From positions 3,541,713 to 3,605,712 of the forward strand of contig CM041201.1 in NCBI GenBank assembly GCA_023078555.1: 64,000 bases of DNA, in the 5' to 3' direction. Every line of letters starts with the position of its first letter. Position 1 is the stretch's first letter. The DNA comes from Ulva prolifera. Its lineage: Eukaryota; Chlorophyta; Ulvophyceae; Ulvales; Ulvaceae. Under the pieces are notes generated by a model, which saw nothing but the letters and a program-made list of their open reading frames with translations, had not been told where the DNA came from and did no database searches. Shown here one piece after another: positions 36,677 to 49,246 of the stretch. The position numbers and the translations under genes are program-made.

Positions 36677-36698
36677 ATATGGTGTGCACCCGATGATA

Positions 36699-36714
36699 GG
36701 GGGGGGGGGGGGGG
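36699..36714. repeat. Poly-G tract (16 bases)
   Basis: A run of 16 G followed by a G/C-rich stretch (CCCGGGCGGGCCGGGC). It lies 12 bases beyond the target duplication of the 36606-36676 insertion. Confidence 0.9.
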
Positions 36715-37020
36715 CCCGGGCGGGCCGGGCTTGGGTTTGGGGATTGGAGGCCCGGGTGTACGGGTGAGCGGGGTAGTGTGCGGGTGACGGGCAGGGTGGG
36801 TTGTGTTGGGGGAGCTTGGGCCTGCTCAGGATTGTTGTAGGTGTCTCTGTGTTTGGCTTTGCAATTGCAGCCGGGGCTGCGAGTGCTTCCGGGGCTCTGG
36901 GGCCGGCGTGTGGGATTTTGAAGTGTGCAAGTGGGGGTGGCCGTGAGGGTGTGATCATGCATGGATGTGGGTTATGGGGGGTGTGTGTGTGTGTGTGGAC
37001 ACAGCCACACACACGCCCGT

Positions 37021-37654
<634 letters not shown>

Positions 37655-37945
37655 GACGTGAAGGAGAGGCGGGCAAGCAACACAGGACGTCACACATGAA
37701 AGGGAATATTGCACATGCAAGACATAGGCCGGCACACAACACCCACGTCACACTGCTTGAGAACGCCATCCTCTCACGCACACTTAGGCCCATTGAAAAA
37801 AAATCAGCATTGGATTGAGTAATGGCATGCGCATATCTCTTGACATCAACAAGTACCTGATGCCATGTCAACAAATACCTGATGCACTCAAAAGGCTGCT
37901 TTTAATTGAAGCAGCAGCCGTAGCATAGCAGCAGCGCTGAGGCCT

Positions 37946-40900
37946 TCACATCTGCTTCATCAGCTGGGCCTGTGCGTGCCGCCGCAAGTCTCCAAATCGA
38001 ACATGCATGCATGAGCCCCAGCCAGGGCACTTGGACCAGGCTGACCGCGGAAAAGCCGGCATGTCGCGGCCATGCAACAGCGATGCCACGGCTCGCCCGG
38101 TCAGCTTCACATTGCTACCGGCCCGCCGCGCTGCCTCCTCCGCCATTGCAGCCACCTACAATTGCTCACCAACATTGGCACGGAGTGTCAATATCGCACA
38201 GACTGATCCCCGCCGACGGCTTGGTGGAATGCAAAGCAGCAGTGATACATGCGGCATATGCATTACTTTAGCAAACTCACAGGCATCTGCCCCTCTCCAG
38301 TCCATCCCCACATCCCATGGGTATGCATAGTTTGCACTGCTTGAACCTTTGTCAGCACAATCATGTTTCAAGACGAGTATGCTCACACATATTGCATGCA
38401 CACACCACACCACAGGCGTGAGACTGTGGAGTCACTTCCAACTGCCATTTGCAAGATCCTGCAAGGACCAGGTTCAGCCACTTCAAGTGTGCTTTGCTTC
38501 AGTACAACGCAGTGGCTTGGACTGATGCGGACGACCAAGAAGTGTGTGGCTCCTGTACTGGAAGCAGCCGGGAACTCGTACCCGTAGCGACGTCATCTTT
38601 CCAATCTCAACATCGAAAGGCAGCGCTCCCGCCTGCACCTGCACGGATGCACCCCCCGCACCAGATACTGAGCTCCTCACAGCGCCGGCAGGGCCATCGG
38701 CACCGGTGCGAGCTGCGCCACAAGCAGGCGACGGGCTGCAGGCAGCAAATTCTTGCTCAATGTGCTGCTGCAGTAAAAATGCCTGCTCCTCCGCCGGGTA
38801 TGCGCACACGCCATTCAGGATCTGGTATGCACCCTCCAGCTTCCCAACCTGCAGTCCACTTGCCAGCATCGCCCCCACAGCAATACGCCAGCTTGAGCAT
38901 GCATAGTGGTAGCTGCTGTTCAGCCCTGGTCAACAGCTGCTGCCGCGGTGTGAGATACAAACATCATCACAAGCATGTACAACTGACTCTGTGCATGCAC
39001 AAGGACTTCCTCTGCTGCCATGAGGGGGGGATGTCGCACCGCAGCTGCCTGAATGCCAAGCAACCGCTCAAACACACGCCGTGCAATCACGCTGACGCCG
39101 CCGTCCCACATAGGGTCGTCCTCGCGGACCCTGACGGCCATGGACTTGTCGCCGGCGGCCTCGAAGTGGACCTCTCCACGGCCGGCAAGGCGCTGTAGCG
39201 CGTCCTGCACCGCGTCCGGAGCTACTCCGGCCTCGCGGGCGACCGCCTGCATGCTTGCGGAGAAAGTGCCGTTGCGTGCGCGGCCGACGGCCATCAGCGC
39301 AGCAAACACCGGCTCCTCCTCCGCAACCTCCTCCGGGCGCCGCTTGTAGCACGCAACTTTCACGGAAGCCATGGTGCCGCCGAGTGGCGCTGCTGCATGT
39401 GGCGCGACCCTGCCAAGGACGGCCAGCACCAGCTCCACCGCCTCGGCCGTCACCTGCACATGATGTCCAAGATCTCAGATGGTGGGACCATGCGGTATGG
39501 GTAGGGCTGTCACGATGTGTGATGATCCCAAGTGGCTTGATGTCCTATGCGGGGTACGTGGCAATGCGCCATGGGCGACAACGTTGCCCACTAGCTGACT
39601 CTGTGCGCCTCGGGGTGGCGGTGAAGAAGTCACCACTGCGGTAATGTAGCATGAACGATTGCGCCATACTCAATCAATTTTGTGACATGCAGCATTGGTC
39701 CTCTTTGACAAGCGGATTTCGTGACACGTGTTCACGGCCAGCAGTGAGCATTGTGCCAGCCTGCTGACATCGGGACACGTGGTGCAGAAGGACTCCATAC
39801 CTGTGCAACCTGCGCAAGCTGCTTCGTCTGAAGTACGACGACACGGCCGTGCGGGTATGCCTTTACTGTGTCCCCGGCCCTCGTAGCCGCAGTCAGACCC
39901 GCGGCTGAATCAGGTGGCTCAAGGCCCACTGCTGTGGGGCCTGGCTTTCGGTCACCCTCGGGCGAAGCGGCATGCTCGCCCACAAGTTCTTCTTCCCCAG
40001 CACCACTGCGGTCCACGTGCAGATCTGCCGGTAAATGGGCCGCCTGCTGCCCTGGCGAAGCTGTTTCGTGGCTGCCGGGGCCTACTGTGCCCTCTCCAGC
40101 TCCCCGCGGTCGTGCAACTGGGCTATCGCAAGCCGGGTCACAGCACAAACTTGCCGGCTCGCCACTAGGAGTGCTCCTACAGCCCTGCTGCGCATCGTTG
40201 GCCGCCACAGCCCAGCCCCGTCGCCCCAAGCACGGTGCAGCCAACTGCTCTTGGCTGGGGTCCGCACGTGGCCACCGCAGAGCGATGTGCGCGCAAGCCA
40301 GATCACAGCCCTCATTCCCTGCCCCTCTGGGACGGGCCACCACATCATTGACTTGTTGTGTCGAGACGAGAGCTTCGCATGGCGTCTGCACCACTGGACC
40401 ATTAGCATCTGCCTGCTCTTGGCGCATGTGGCAGGGCGTGGCTTGTTCGTCTGCCGTGGCAGCAGCTGCTGCAGCAGGGTCATCTCCAGGCACGCAGCTG
40501 CCGCGTCCAGCGCCACTATCACCCCCGACATCCGCCGGCGACCCTTCCTGGCTTGCTACAGCGTCTGAGGTGCTTGTCGGGCTGACCTGGCTGGTGTCGG
40601 CGACTGGCGCGGGTGTGACAGCCAGGCGGGCACTTCTGCGTGTGCCAGCGGTGCCTGCACGCTGCCGCACTGTCCCAGAATTGTCCACACTGCCGCCAAA
40701 CAGCACAGGCACAGGTGCAGGTCGCCAGCGACGGCCACAATTCACGAGCCGTGGCTTGATCAGTCATGTTCATCGATGCCCCCAGTGCTCACGCTGCTAG
40801 ATCCCAACCAAACGGCCTGGTGTGAGTGATGGCTGGGCTTGCCAGGCGCACCGATGGGATCAAATACTGCATGGCATTTCGGGAACCAAAGACCAACGTA

Positions 40901-43900
40901 AGAACGTGGAACCCCGGCAGCACAGAGACGATAGAGCTGAACAGATTCAAGGCAGTGACACCACACTGCATGTCTGCACACCTGTACGCCTTGGAGCTGC
41001 ATACTCCTCGTCGCAATCAGAGGTATCACCGTCTGACTCGCTGTCGCTGCCGTCGCTACTCTCAGGAGCAGCCGTGTCAGCAGCCTGCGTACGCCCCCTG
41101 CCAGGCGGTTTGCGAGCCCGCACACCACCTCCCGCATGCTGCGGCTGCTCGTCCTCCAGGTCGGCCTCAGTTACCTTGGCGCGTCGCTTGCGTTTCGCTG
41201 CCGGTGCTGCCTTGGCAGCTGCTGCGCCGGTGCCTGCCGCACGGGCCCGCTTCCGGCGAGGGGCGCTGGCGGCCACCTGCTTCGCCTCAGCGGCGGCATC
41301 GCGTGCTGCGGCTGTGTGTGCGGCATCGAAGAGCGCCTGCAGGATGCGCTTCACCGACACGGCATCGCAGTCGCAGCTGTGCTTCAGCGAGTGCATCAGC
41401 CGCATGTCGGCGTCGCGCAGGAGCACGAGGGCGTTGGCGGCGTCGCCGCCGCGGCCAGCCCGCCCAATCTGCGCCATAGGTCCGTGGTCACGAGCGTTGA
41501 CTATAGCGACCAGACAAAGCAGATTGCAGCAGGATATTGCCAGTGGGTGCAGCAAAGGTCCGCATATCATTTTCTAGCATATGTGAGGATTCCAGCATAC
41601 GCTCGCTCACTCCCGCGACACCTGGGCAGTACTAACGATGCAGTCATAGTTGCAGTGATGCCGAGGTATGCGTGCGGCAGGCAAACCCTGCTACACGCTC
41701 GCGCACACGGACGAGGTGACACACCTGCTGCACGTACTCCTCCATGCTGGGCGGCAGGCTGTAGTGTAGCACACCATCGACACGGCTGCAGTCCAGGCCG
41801 GTGCTCAGCGCCGTGGTACACGTCACGACCGAAACCCGGCCGCTGGCAAGGCTGTCGGACACGTCCTGCCGCGCCCCAGCGGATAGGCCGGCGTGATACG
41901 CCATCGCACTGATGCCGCGGCCGTGCAGGTAGGCGGCCAGCTGCACCACAGCTCTGTTGGTTAGTTCTGCTGCTGTGCCATCGCACGCTTGGGCATGCCC
42001 CACGAGCGGGCGACTATGCCGGCAGGCAAAGGTGCCCTGTGGCTTGGCTGTGCATTTGCTTGTTGGCTTTCTGTGCACGGACCGCATTCATGATTTGCCG
42101 GGAGCATCTATAGCAGTACGTGCTTCGCAGACTTCCTTCACAGGGCACCCACGTGCAACGAAGAGGCATCATGGCATATGCTGATCACCGCAAGTGTATC
42201 CTCCGCACACAATAACCAGGGCTGATGTTGCAGGCAGTCCTGGACACGCTGATCCTGGAGTCGTGGCACGCTCACCTGCTCACAATGGCTGCGGAAGCAG
42301 CAGTACACCAGAACGCAGCGGCTGCTGCCAAGCGCTCCCTGGGGGGAAATGGCACGCAACACCTCTGCCTGGGCACGGCAGTCGCCGGCGGCGCCATCGC
42401 ACTTCGCCACCTGCAGTCGCAGTTCCTGCCGCACAGGCGGGGCACACCACACATGTTCTTCTGCAATCCCAAACTCTTCGCATAGATCCATGCGGGCATC
42501 TGCGGCTGCCGTGGCTGTCAGGAGCAGCCTGCAAGGGAGTTGCTGTTGCTTACAGTACGCGTATGTAAATGTAAATCCTAGACAGTCGTTGTGGCCACGG
42601 TACAATGAGCAGCAACCTCTGTATGGCGCGAGGCATGGCACTGCGCAACCATGCTGCGGACCCACGCATGTCACGGACACATCAGACGCCAGGAGGGCGT
42701 ACTTGACAGCATCGGGTGCGCAGCGCGCCAGGCGCTGAGGGAGCTGCAGGCACCCCGGGCGGCACGTCGGGCTCCGCTCAGAGGCATGATGAGCTTCGTC
42801 CACGCACGCAAGTGATATGTGCAGGCCGTGGAGCTTGTCTGCCACCCAGGACATCGCCAGGCACTCCGGCGTGACGTACAGCAGCTTAAGGCGCCCCGCC
42901 GCAGCCGCCTGCAGCGTCGCCTGCAGCGACACTACATGCTCGACCCACAGCATAGCCACTGGCAAGGTAGCCACTCTACCCGTATTTACTGTACAAGACG
43001 GCGGCAACACTGCCACATGATGCATTCACCATGTGTCACGTGGAAGGTACATTGTGAACGGACAAAATCATTAGATGCAGCCATCTCTGACGAGCCCGAC
43101 ACGACCCATGGAAGGGACTGCACCGAGGAGAGCATACCATGGAAGCACGCTTGAACGCTCCACCAAGGCACACGCCAGCGGGAATGCAGGCCGGCAGCTT
43201 GGCAACGGCGTCGCGTACGTGAGCCGTGAGAGGGCTGACCACCAGCACAAGGCCCGGGAGCAGCATCGCGGGCAGCTGAAAGCAGAGGCTCTTGCCGGCG
43301 CCCGTTGGCTGCACGACCATGCATGACTGCCCCTACATGCACACGCCAGGACCATGCCACAGTCCCTGCCGACTCTTGTCCAGCTTGTGAACGCCTGGGT
43401 TGTGTACAGGCTCATTGACAATACAGCATATATGGCAGCATCTATGGCAGCTACTCGCTGCACTGGATCTGACAGGACAGCCTTCCATGGCTTGCGCCTT
43501 CTGTCCGCATGGAATACAAACAATCGATTGTTACACATACTGCACAAGGCATCAACCGCTGCATGCCATTACAGCGGAACATACCGCTAGCAGCTGCTGA
43601 ATCACAGGGAACTGGAAGGACTTGAAGTCAGCGTATCCAAAGGAGTCTTGCACAAGCTGACGCAGCATCGCATATGCAGAGAATATGGGATCTGCATGGC
43701 CTGTAGGCGCCATCTTCTCCGGCAACGGCTGATCCTCATGCTCACTGCCGCTTGCTTCTCGTTCAATTGGAGGCTGCTCAATCACACTTGCCAAGCCAGA
43801 AGCTTCTTGAATCATAGGATTGGTACAGTCAATCGAGAATGCAGCAGTGCTACGAGACACGCAGATGCTGGCTACGTCGGGTCGCAGCACAGATGGCAGT

Positions 43901-45259
43901 GCTGCTGCGGACGAGCTGAGCAGTGAGATGTCATTGACACACCATGATAGATCAACAGCAGCCTGAGCTGACAGCTCATGCTTACAGTCTCTGGCCCAGT
44001 GGCCCTTTTGGCCGCAGCGAAAGCAGACCTGCACATCAGCTGTGATATTGGACATGCTGCATAAGGCGGGTGCTCGCACACAAGGTGAAGCACTGACTAC
44101 TAGACCTCAATGCGTAACAAGAAAGGGGCGTGCACATGCCATAACATCAAAGGCTGCGCCAAGCAAGCGTGTACGATGTTGGAAGGGCCTAACAATGATT
44201 GACGTATAGCTGTGCATCTTTGTAATCACAAACGCCACAACCGCCACAATATGGATACAGCTAGTTGCCATTTCAGCGTAACACATCATTGTAGCAGTCA
44301 AGGCTGAGCTGGATGTTGGTCACTGTTTAGCCATACGTACATGCATCATGACGGCGGTTGTGTCATACCAAAGACGCTTCATTTGCATTGTCTGCACCCA
44401 GCCCTGCTACTGGCAGGCTCTCTGCAGCCATTTTCTTCATGGCCCAGCGCCTGTTCTTGGGATTACGATTAGAGCACCCGGACTTGCTTTTGTACTTGAA
44501 TGAGCTCTTCCCTTTCTTCATTGTGCAACGTACAAAGTTCTCATGACCGCCGTCCCGTATTGCACGCTTTGGGCCACTGGATGCGTGGGCCTTGCCTGCA
44601 TTCGCTGTGCTGGAGCCATCTTTCGCAACTGCAGTGGGCTCTGAATCCGGCACCAATGCTTCAAAACCGTGACATGCAGCCTGTGCGGCTGCAGGTGGGC
44701 CACCCGCGTTTGCAATTTCCTCGAGTGGTTTGCATGCACCAGTGCCACGCTGGTGCCCATCATTTCTACGGTATCCCGACTTGTGCGTATGACGGCTGTC
44801 TGAAGCAACAATCTTCGCTTCTTTCAGAATCTCCGTCAGGCGGGTGCCCGGCAAAGCTGCTTCGTCGTTGTATGTAGATTCTGGCTGTGCTACGGCCTGC
44901 ACAGCTGATACACGTTTGAAGTCCACGTCAGTAACGAACGACGTTTGGAGCGAGCACGCACGTTTTCGGAACATATTGATATAAGTTGCGATGTCTTGCC
45001 GTGCAAGATCGCCTGAGCTGTGCGTAGATCTGTCTGCGCATCCGCTTCTGGCAAAACCAGCTTTCGCTTGGCTCTGCCAAACTTTGAAGACTTCGAAGCA
45101 TGTTGGCATACTTTCACACTGTCCGGAGTGAAGAATCTTTTGAAGGTGTTTTCGGCTGCATGTGTCGTGGCCTTGAATATGAGCTTCATCGGCACACCGT
45201 TGTGCAAAACGGACACGTACCATTCGTCTTGGCCGGCGTGCCCAAGTGACCTGGGACAT
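37946..45259 (-). CDS. RECQL4: RECQL4-type DNA helicase
   Basis: 3'-5' DNA helicase implicated in replication initiation and repair. Blocks in order on the minus strand: [20 protein letters not shown] (about 44550), the basic RECQL4 region before the zinc knuckle; [14 protein letters not shown] (43985-44026), the zinc knuckle; [19 protein letters not shown], the motif 0 region; [14 protein letters not shown] (Walker A, about 43288-43308); VVSPL; DEAH (42789-42800); [25 protein letters not shown]; and QIGRAGRGG (motif VI, about 41470). A basic/acidic linker follows. The RECQL4-specific C-terminus includes [20 protein letters not shown] with [20 protein letters not shown] (winged helix), [15 protein letters not shown], and a last exon with [14 protein letters not shown] and FPRSAWSKC, stop at 37946. 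The loop after DEAH ([11 protein letters not shown]) lacks the usual aromatic residues. The N-terminal start is unresolved because two frames overlap at 44890-45500; one contains a possible Sld2-like segment. An exon in 39732-40745 is possible but not shown. Confidence 0.85.
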
Positions 45260-45934
45260 CCTCCATGCGTACAGAGCGCACAGCTACGGAAGGGACTTGT
45301 GATGGCTGCCTTTGTGTTGGTGTTTGGTAACAGTCTCAGTTCGAACGCGGGACGCGTCGATGTAACAACATACAAGCCCCGTCCACTCCACGAAGGATAG
45401 CCACAATCACAGCATCGATCTTCACCCACGTGCAGTGCGCTCACTCTCAGTGGCACTGCTCCGTGACTATGACTGAGAACATTCCTCGCCCGGTTCCAGC
45501 GGTGTTGTCGTGGCGTGAGGACCAAATGAGTGTGGCGTCAAGTGCATTTGACTAAATACAAAACATTGTCGCCGGGTATGTCGTAGAGCAAGGACAAGCA
45601 ATCCGCGCAAGCAGCATGATCAGCAGATGCTAGGCCAAGTTCTCCGGTTTCAAAATGGCGTGATCATTCAGCTGTCACAAGACTCGTAATCAGCCAACCT
45701 CATATGGGATGTGAACACCGTGGCTCTTCTGCTGCCACGCAGATGTCTGGAAGTGGTAACTCGCCCTCTAGTTCCAATGTGCTGTCGCAACCCCGACCAC
45801 GTCGAAGCATATGAAAATGTGAAGCAAGATTGTGTGGCCCACACTCATGTTGGGCCCAGCCAAAGCAGCAAGGGCATATTGGGCCCACCAATGAAACAGT
45901 TGATAGATACTGCAGCACAGTCGAGCTGATAGTA
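45260..45934. other. Boundary between RECQL4 and RSP7-like genes
   Basis: A minus-strand frame (to about 45525) with protein-like segments such as [20 protein letters not shown] may be the first RECQL4 exon or a separate unit. I could not decide. The rest should hold the RECQL4 promoter and the 3' end of the RSP7-like gene. Confidence 0.35.
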
Positions 45935-48652
45935 TCAGCCTGCCGTCTCCACATCCCCGCTTTTGCCCCCATCGGATGCCGCCACTCCTGGAGTGTCTGG
46001 CGCACTGTCGATCTGTGCTGCCTGCCCTGCGTCATGGGTCAAGTCCATGTTACGCTGCTCACTGAGACTTGTTCGGGCAATACCAAACGTGGCATCCTCT
46101 TGAGCCTTCAGATCATCTACAGACATTGCAGGTGCAGGTGAGATTCCACTTCCAGCAGCCTCGACAGGTACCACCGTCGACATTTCCACTGCTCCAGATC
46201 CATCACCAGTACTTGACTGCTTCATTGCACTGCTGACCACCTTCTCCCTTTCAATATGCTTGAAGACATCACACATGAATTGGACAAGTTCGTCCCATTC
46301 CACTTGTCCGTTATCATCTGTGTCCACCACTGCAAGCATGCTCTGCCACACAGCTGGATCCAATCGGAGCATGTTACCCGTTGAATTTGCCAAGTCGCGC
46401 AACACATTCGACACTTGCCTGCCTGCACAGTTGTTCAGGTGGTTTGCGGCCATCCAAAATTCAAAGCTACGATGTCATGTGTCTCAAATTCGAGCACACC
46501 CGTCAAGGTCCCGGATCCATCTTTGTCGGCACGTTCAAATGCACTCCTGAGCTGATCTCGGAATGTGCTTGGATCCACTTCAGAAAGCTGCTTCGCAAGA
46601 TTGCTTTCAGCCAGCTGCTGGATCACATAAAACCGTTGCTTCATGTTCTGCAGGTTTGTGATTGCCTTGACGGTGTCAGCCACAATTGGTACCATCTGTG
46701 TGTACTTCACGATCCCAAGATTGTCCAGTGGCGCAACCGACATGATCGTGTGAATCTGATAAACTGTGAGGGGCACAATCTCTTCAGAGAATTTGTTCAG
46801 TGCCTGGCGCACTTTACGGACACTCAACTCCCCCCTGCCTGCACACCAATACCAAGTGCATTGGGTCTAACTGCAAAATTGGTCGCTTGTGACAATCGGC
46901 ATTGCAGGACACATGACTTGAAGGAATCAGCATTGTCCACACGTCTCCGTGGGTGTATGAACCTTTTGGTCCCACCCATATCTCAGCGCAAAAATCATGC
47001 CGAAATCAGTGCAGGCTGGACGCTGGTCCATGAACAGCAGCAAGGGCCAGGTCTCCTGGACAGCAATGGTATACGTGCGCTTCAACACACTGCAGCAGCA
47101 AGAAGTGTGGATCACGCAAATGTAATGCTGCCACGCCAGTACAAGTGAGCCACAGTTCCATCCTTGCCAATTCAAAACCATGATACCATCAAACCCCCTG
47201 TCCGTGATGCAATGCGCAATTGGCTCATTGCTATGGTGTGGGTGCATGACCTCTGCAACTGAAGTAAACATCCTTGACATGGATCCAGGATAGTCACATT
47301 GATTGATCGCACACCGAGCAATTTGTAGCACTGTGTAAAGACAGAAGGTAGCTCTGCATACCTTCGACATCAAGCTCTTTGAAGTATCTCAGCATCGCCA
47401 CATTAAAGCCATCCTCACTGGAAAGTGCTGAGCTACTCATAACCTGGTCTGCAAAGCGTTCAACCAGGATACCGAAGCAAATTGGGACAAATTCACGGTA
47501 GTTGATACAGCCGTCCCCATCAACATCAACTTTTGCCATCAGCAGGTTGATGTCTTTGCGAGTCAGACTCAGCTCTGCTGTCTGCAGACAATGCTTGAAC
47601 TCCTGCAGCAGCAGAATTGCAAGATTTTAGACCTCAAGCTTTTGTGTCACGAATTAATTAGCCGTCCTCGCCCATCGTACAAGAAGATTGCAACAGAGCG
47701 ATTGCTGCGCACATTCTTGTCCAGGGTTCCAGAACTGTCCTTATCTGCTTCCTGAAATACACGTGCGATGATGGCCTCGAGCTCTCGCTTGGGAATGCCA
47801 TAGAGTAAGAACTCATGCATGTTTTCGCGCACAGCATCGACCAGTCCCTGAGCTTCTTTGGCTGCCTGCTTGGCAGATTTATCCACTGCAATGATGTCCA
47901 TGAGGACTGGAACAAACTCACTGCACACAGCACAAGAAAACAAAGTTGGCGTACAGGCGGGACACGGCCGTGTGATGTATGTTCTGTGGACGAGCCCACA
48001 TGGCACACGCTGACGAGCAACTGCATGAGATTTGCATCAGGTTTGCATCAGCGAGGTACACACTTGTACTGGATAACACCATCATCATTATCATCAGCTT
48101 CTGCAAGGACTCGGTCAATCACCTGCTGACCAAGGCTCAGGTGAGAACGTGCCAGGACTTCAGCAAATTCACGTCGATCCAGTGTTCCGTCACCGTTAGT
48201 ATCCGCGTTCTTGAAGCAGTCTGCATGGTAAAGCATTTGATTCAAAAGAACAGGACATGTACACCGGGAAAGCGCGGAAGAAATGGCTGACATCATACCA
48301 TACACCGCTTCTGAAAGTTGCTGATAATCGTCCGAATCGGAGACATTACTGAGAGGTTGCAAATGGGCTGCAGGAATGCTGTCCACCTTGGGCACATCGC
48401 TTTCTCGGGCTGAGGCATTTCTTTTTTCGGCGAAGAATTGTGCCCCGAATGTGAATAGGTTTCCAGGCTGCACACAACTGACACCATGCACCAACAAGAC
48501 AGAGCCTGACACGTGCTTCCACAATCAAGACACAAACGTGCGACTGCCGCTACGATTACCTGCGCACGCAAAATTTCCCGTGTGAAGTCTTTCAGTAAAG
48601 CGGGGAACTCAGGTGGGATCTTGAACGGTTGCTGGTATCGGGAAGAAGACAT
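45935..48652 (-). CDS. RSP7: Radial spoke protein 7-like: RIIa domain plus multiple EF-hands
   Basis: ATG at 48652. Exon 1 encodes FKIPPEFPALLKDFTREIL, then RAQ before a GTAATC donor. Exon 2 continues PGNLFTFGAQFFAEKRN. Joined, they form an RIIa dimerisation/docking domain, as in cAMP-kinase regulatory subunits and flagellar spoke proteins. At least six EF-hand loops follow: DTNGDGTLDRRE, DDNDDGVIQY, DKDSSGTLDKNV, DVDGDGCINYRE, DKDGSGTLTG and DTDDNGQVEWDE; three are canonical. An acidic Ser/Ala-rich tail ends at the TGA at 45935. In Chlamydomonas this RIIa-plus-EF-hand combination is RSP7, which sits near the spoke base and pairs through RIIa with the anchoring helix of RSP3. The combination is strong evidence for an axonemal calcium-binding protein; orthology to RSP7 rather than another RIIa/EF-hand flagellar protein is likely but not proven. 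Confidence 0.75.
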
Positions 48653-49246
48653 GCTTTATCACCGGGACTGCCACAGCTGAACCCCAAAAACAAATCAACC
48701 GCCCGTGAAACGATTGTGGAACCTTGATGAAGCCACGCTCGCTAATCGCAGATTTTGCTTGGAGCCACGCAGTGGATCATGGCGGACAGTGTTTCAGCCG
48801 CGAGCAGCAGTTATCCACAAGAAGGTCCGTGCACGACGGTGTGTGTTTCATGCCACACTGATTATGTCGCATGTTTGCTGAATTGCAGGCTGTGCGCTGG
48901 CTGCGCCTGATGTCGCCCCGGCGCACCTTCGCCACAAAAACAAACAACAAACGCCCCGTTCTTCCGCAGCGTCTGTATCGCTTGCAAGCTACAGTTACTG
49001 AGAGGCGCAGTCTTCATCCATCCGTAGATCCTTCAAATTTCTGCTCGTCGATTCGGCGGTTTATGAGGTCATGTACAGCCACAGCGTTCTCGTATCGCAC
49101 CAATTTTCGCGAATCTCCAGGGCCCCGGTCTCACTGTTTCTAGAATGTGTTTAATCTGCAGTCTGACGAAGCATGCATTGTAGTGCATGATTAGTACGTA
49201 GGTCAAGCCTGTAGCCTCTTGCTTGCCGTAAGCGAACAACGATACA
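48653..49246. promoter_or_regulatory. Divergent intergenic region between RSP7-like and IFT144
   Basis: 594 bases separate the two start codons of divergently read ciliary genes, so their promoters must lie here or overlap. By eye I found no palindromic X-box of the RFX type and no clear TATA box. A possible very small spliced reading frame at 48779-49001 also lies in this interval. Confidence 0.5.
48779..49001 (+). CDS. Possible 52-aa spliced small protein
   Basis: ATG at 48779 reads MADSVSAASSSYPQE and meets a GAAG|GTCCGT donor. After TTGCAG at about 48891 the frame resumes GCALAAPDVAPAHLRHKNK and stops at 48999-49001. The splice signals and smooth composition are suggestive only. No family was recognised, and it may instead be untranslated sequence of the IFT144 transcript. 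Confidence 0.2.

Noticed and set aside
39732-40800. Open frames of over 300 codons on both strands between the helicase core and the C-terminal domain of RECQL4
   Set aside because: Both strands are open at once and the composition is Ala/Gly/Ser/Pro-rich. Part may be a real linker exon on the minus strand, but I could not show splice borders or homology, so it is not called separately.
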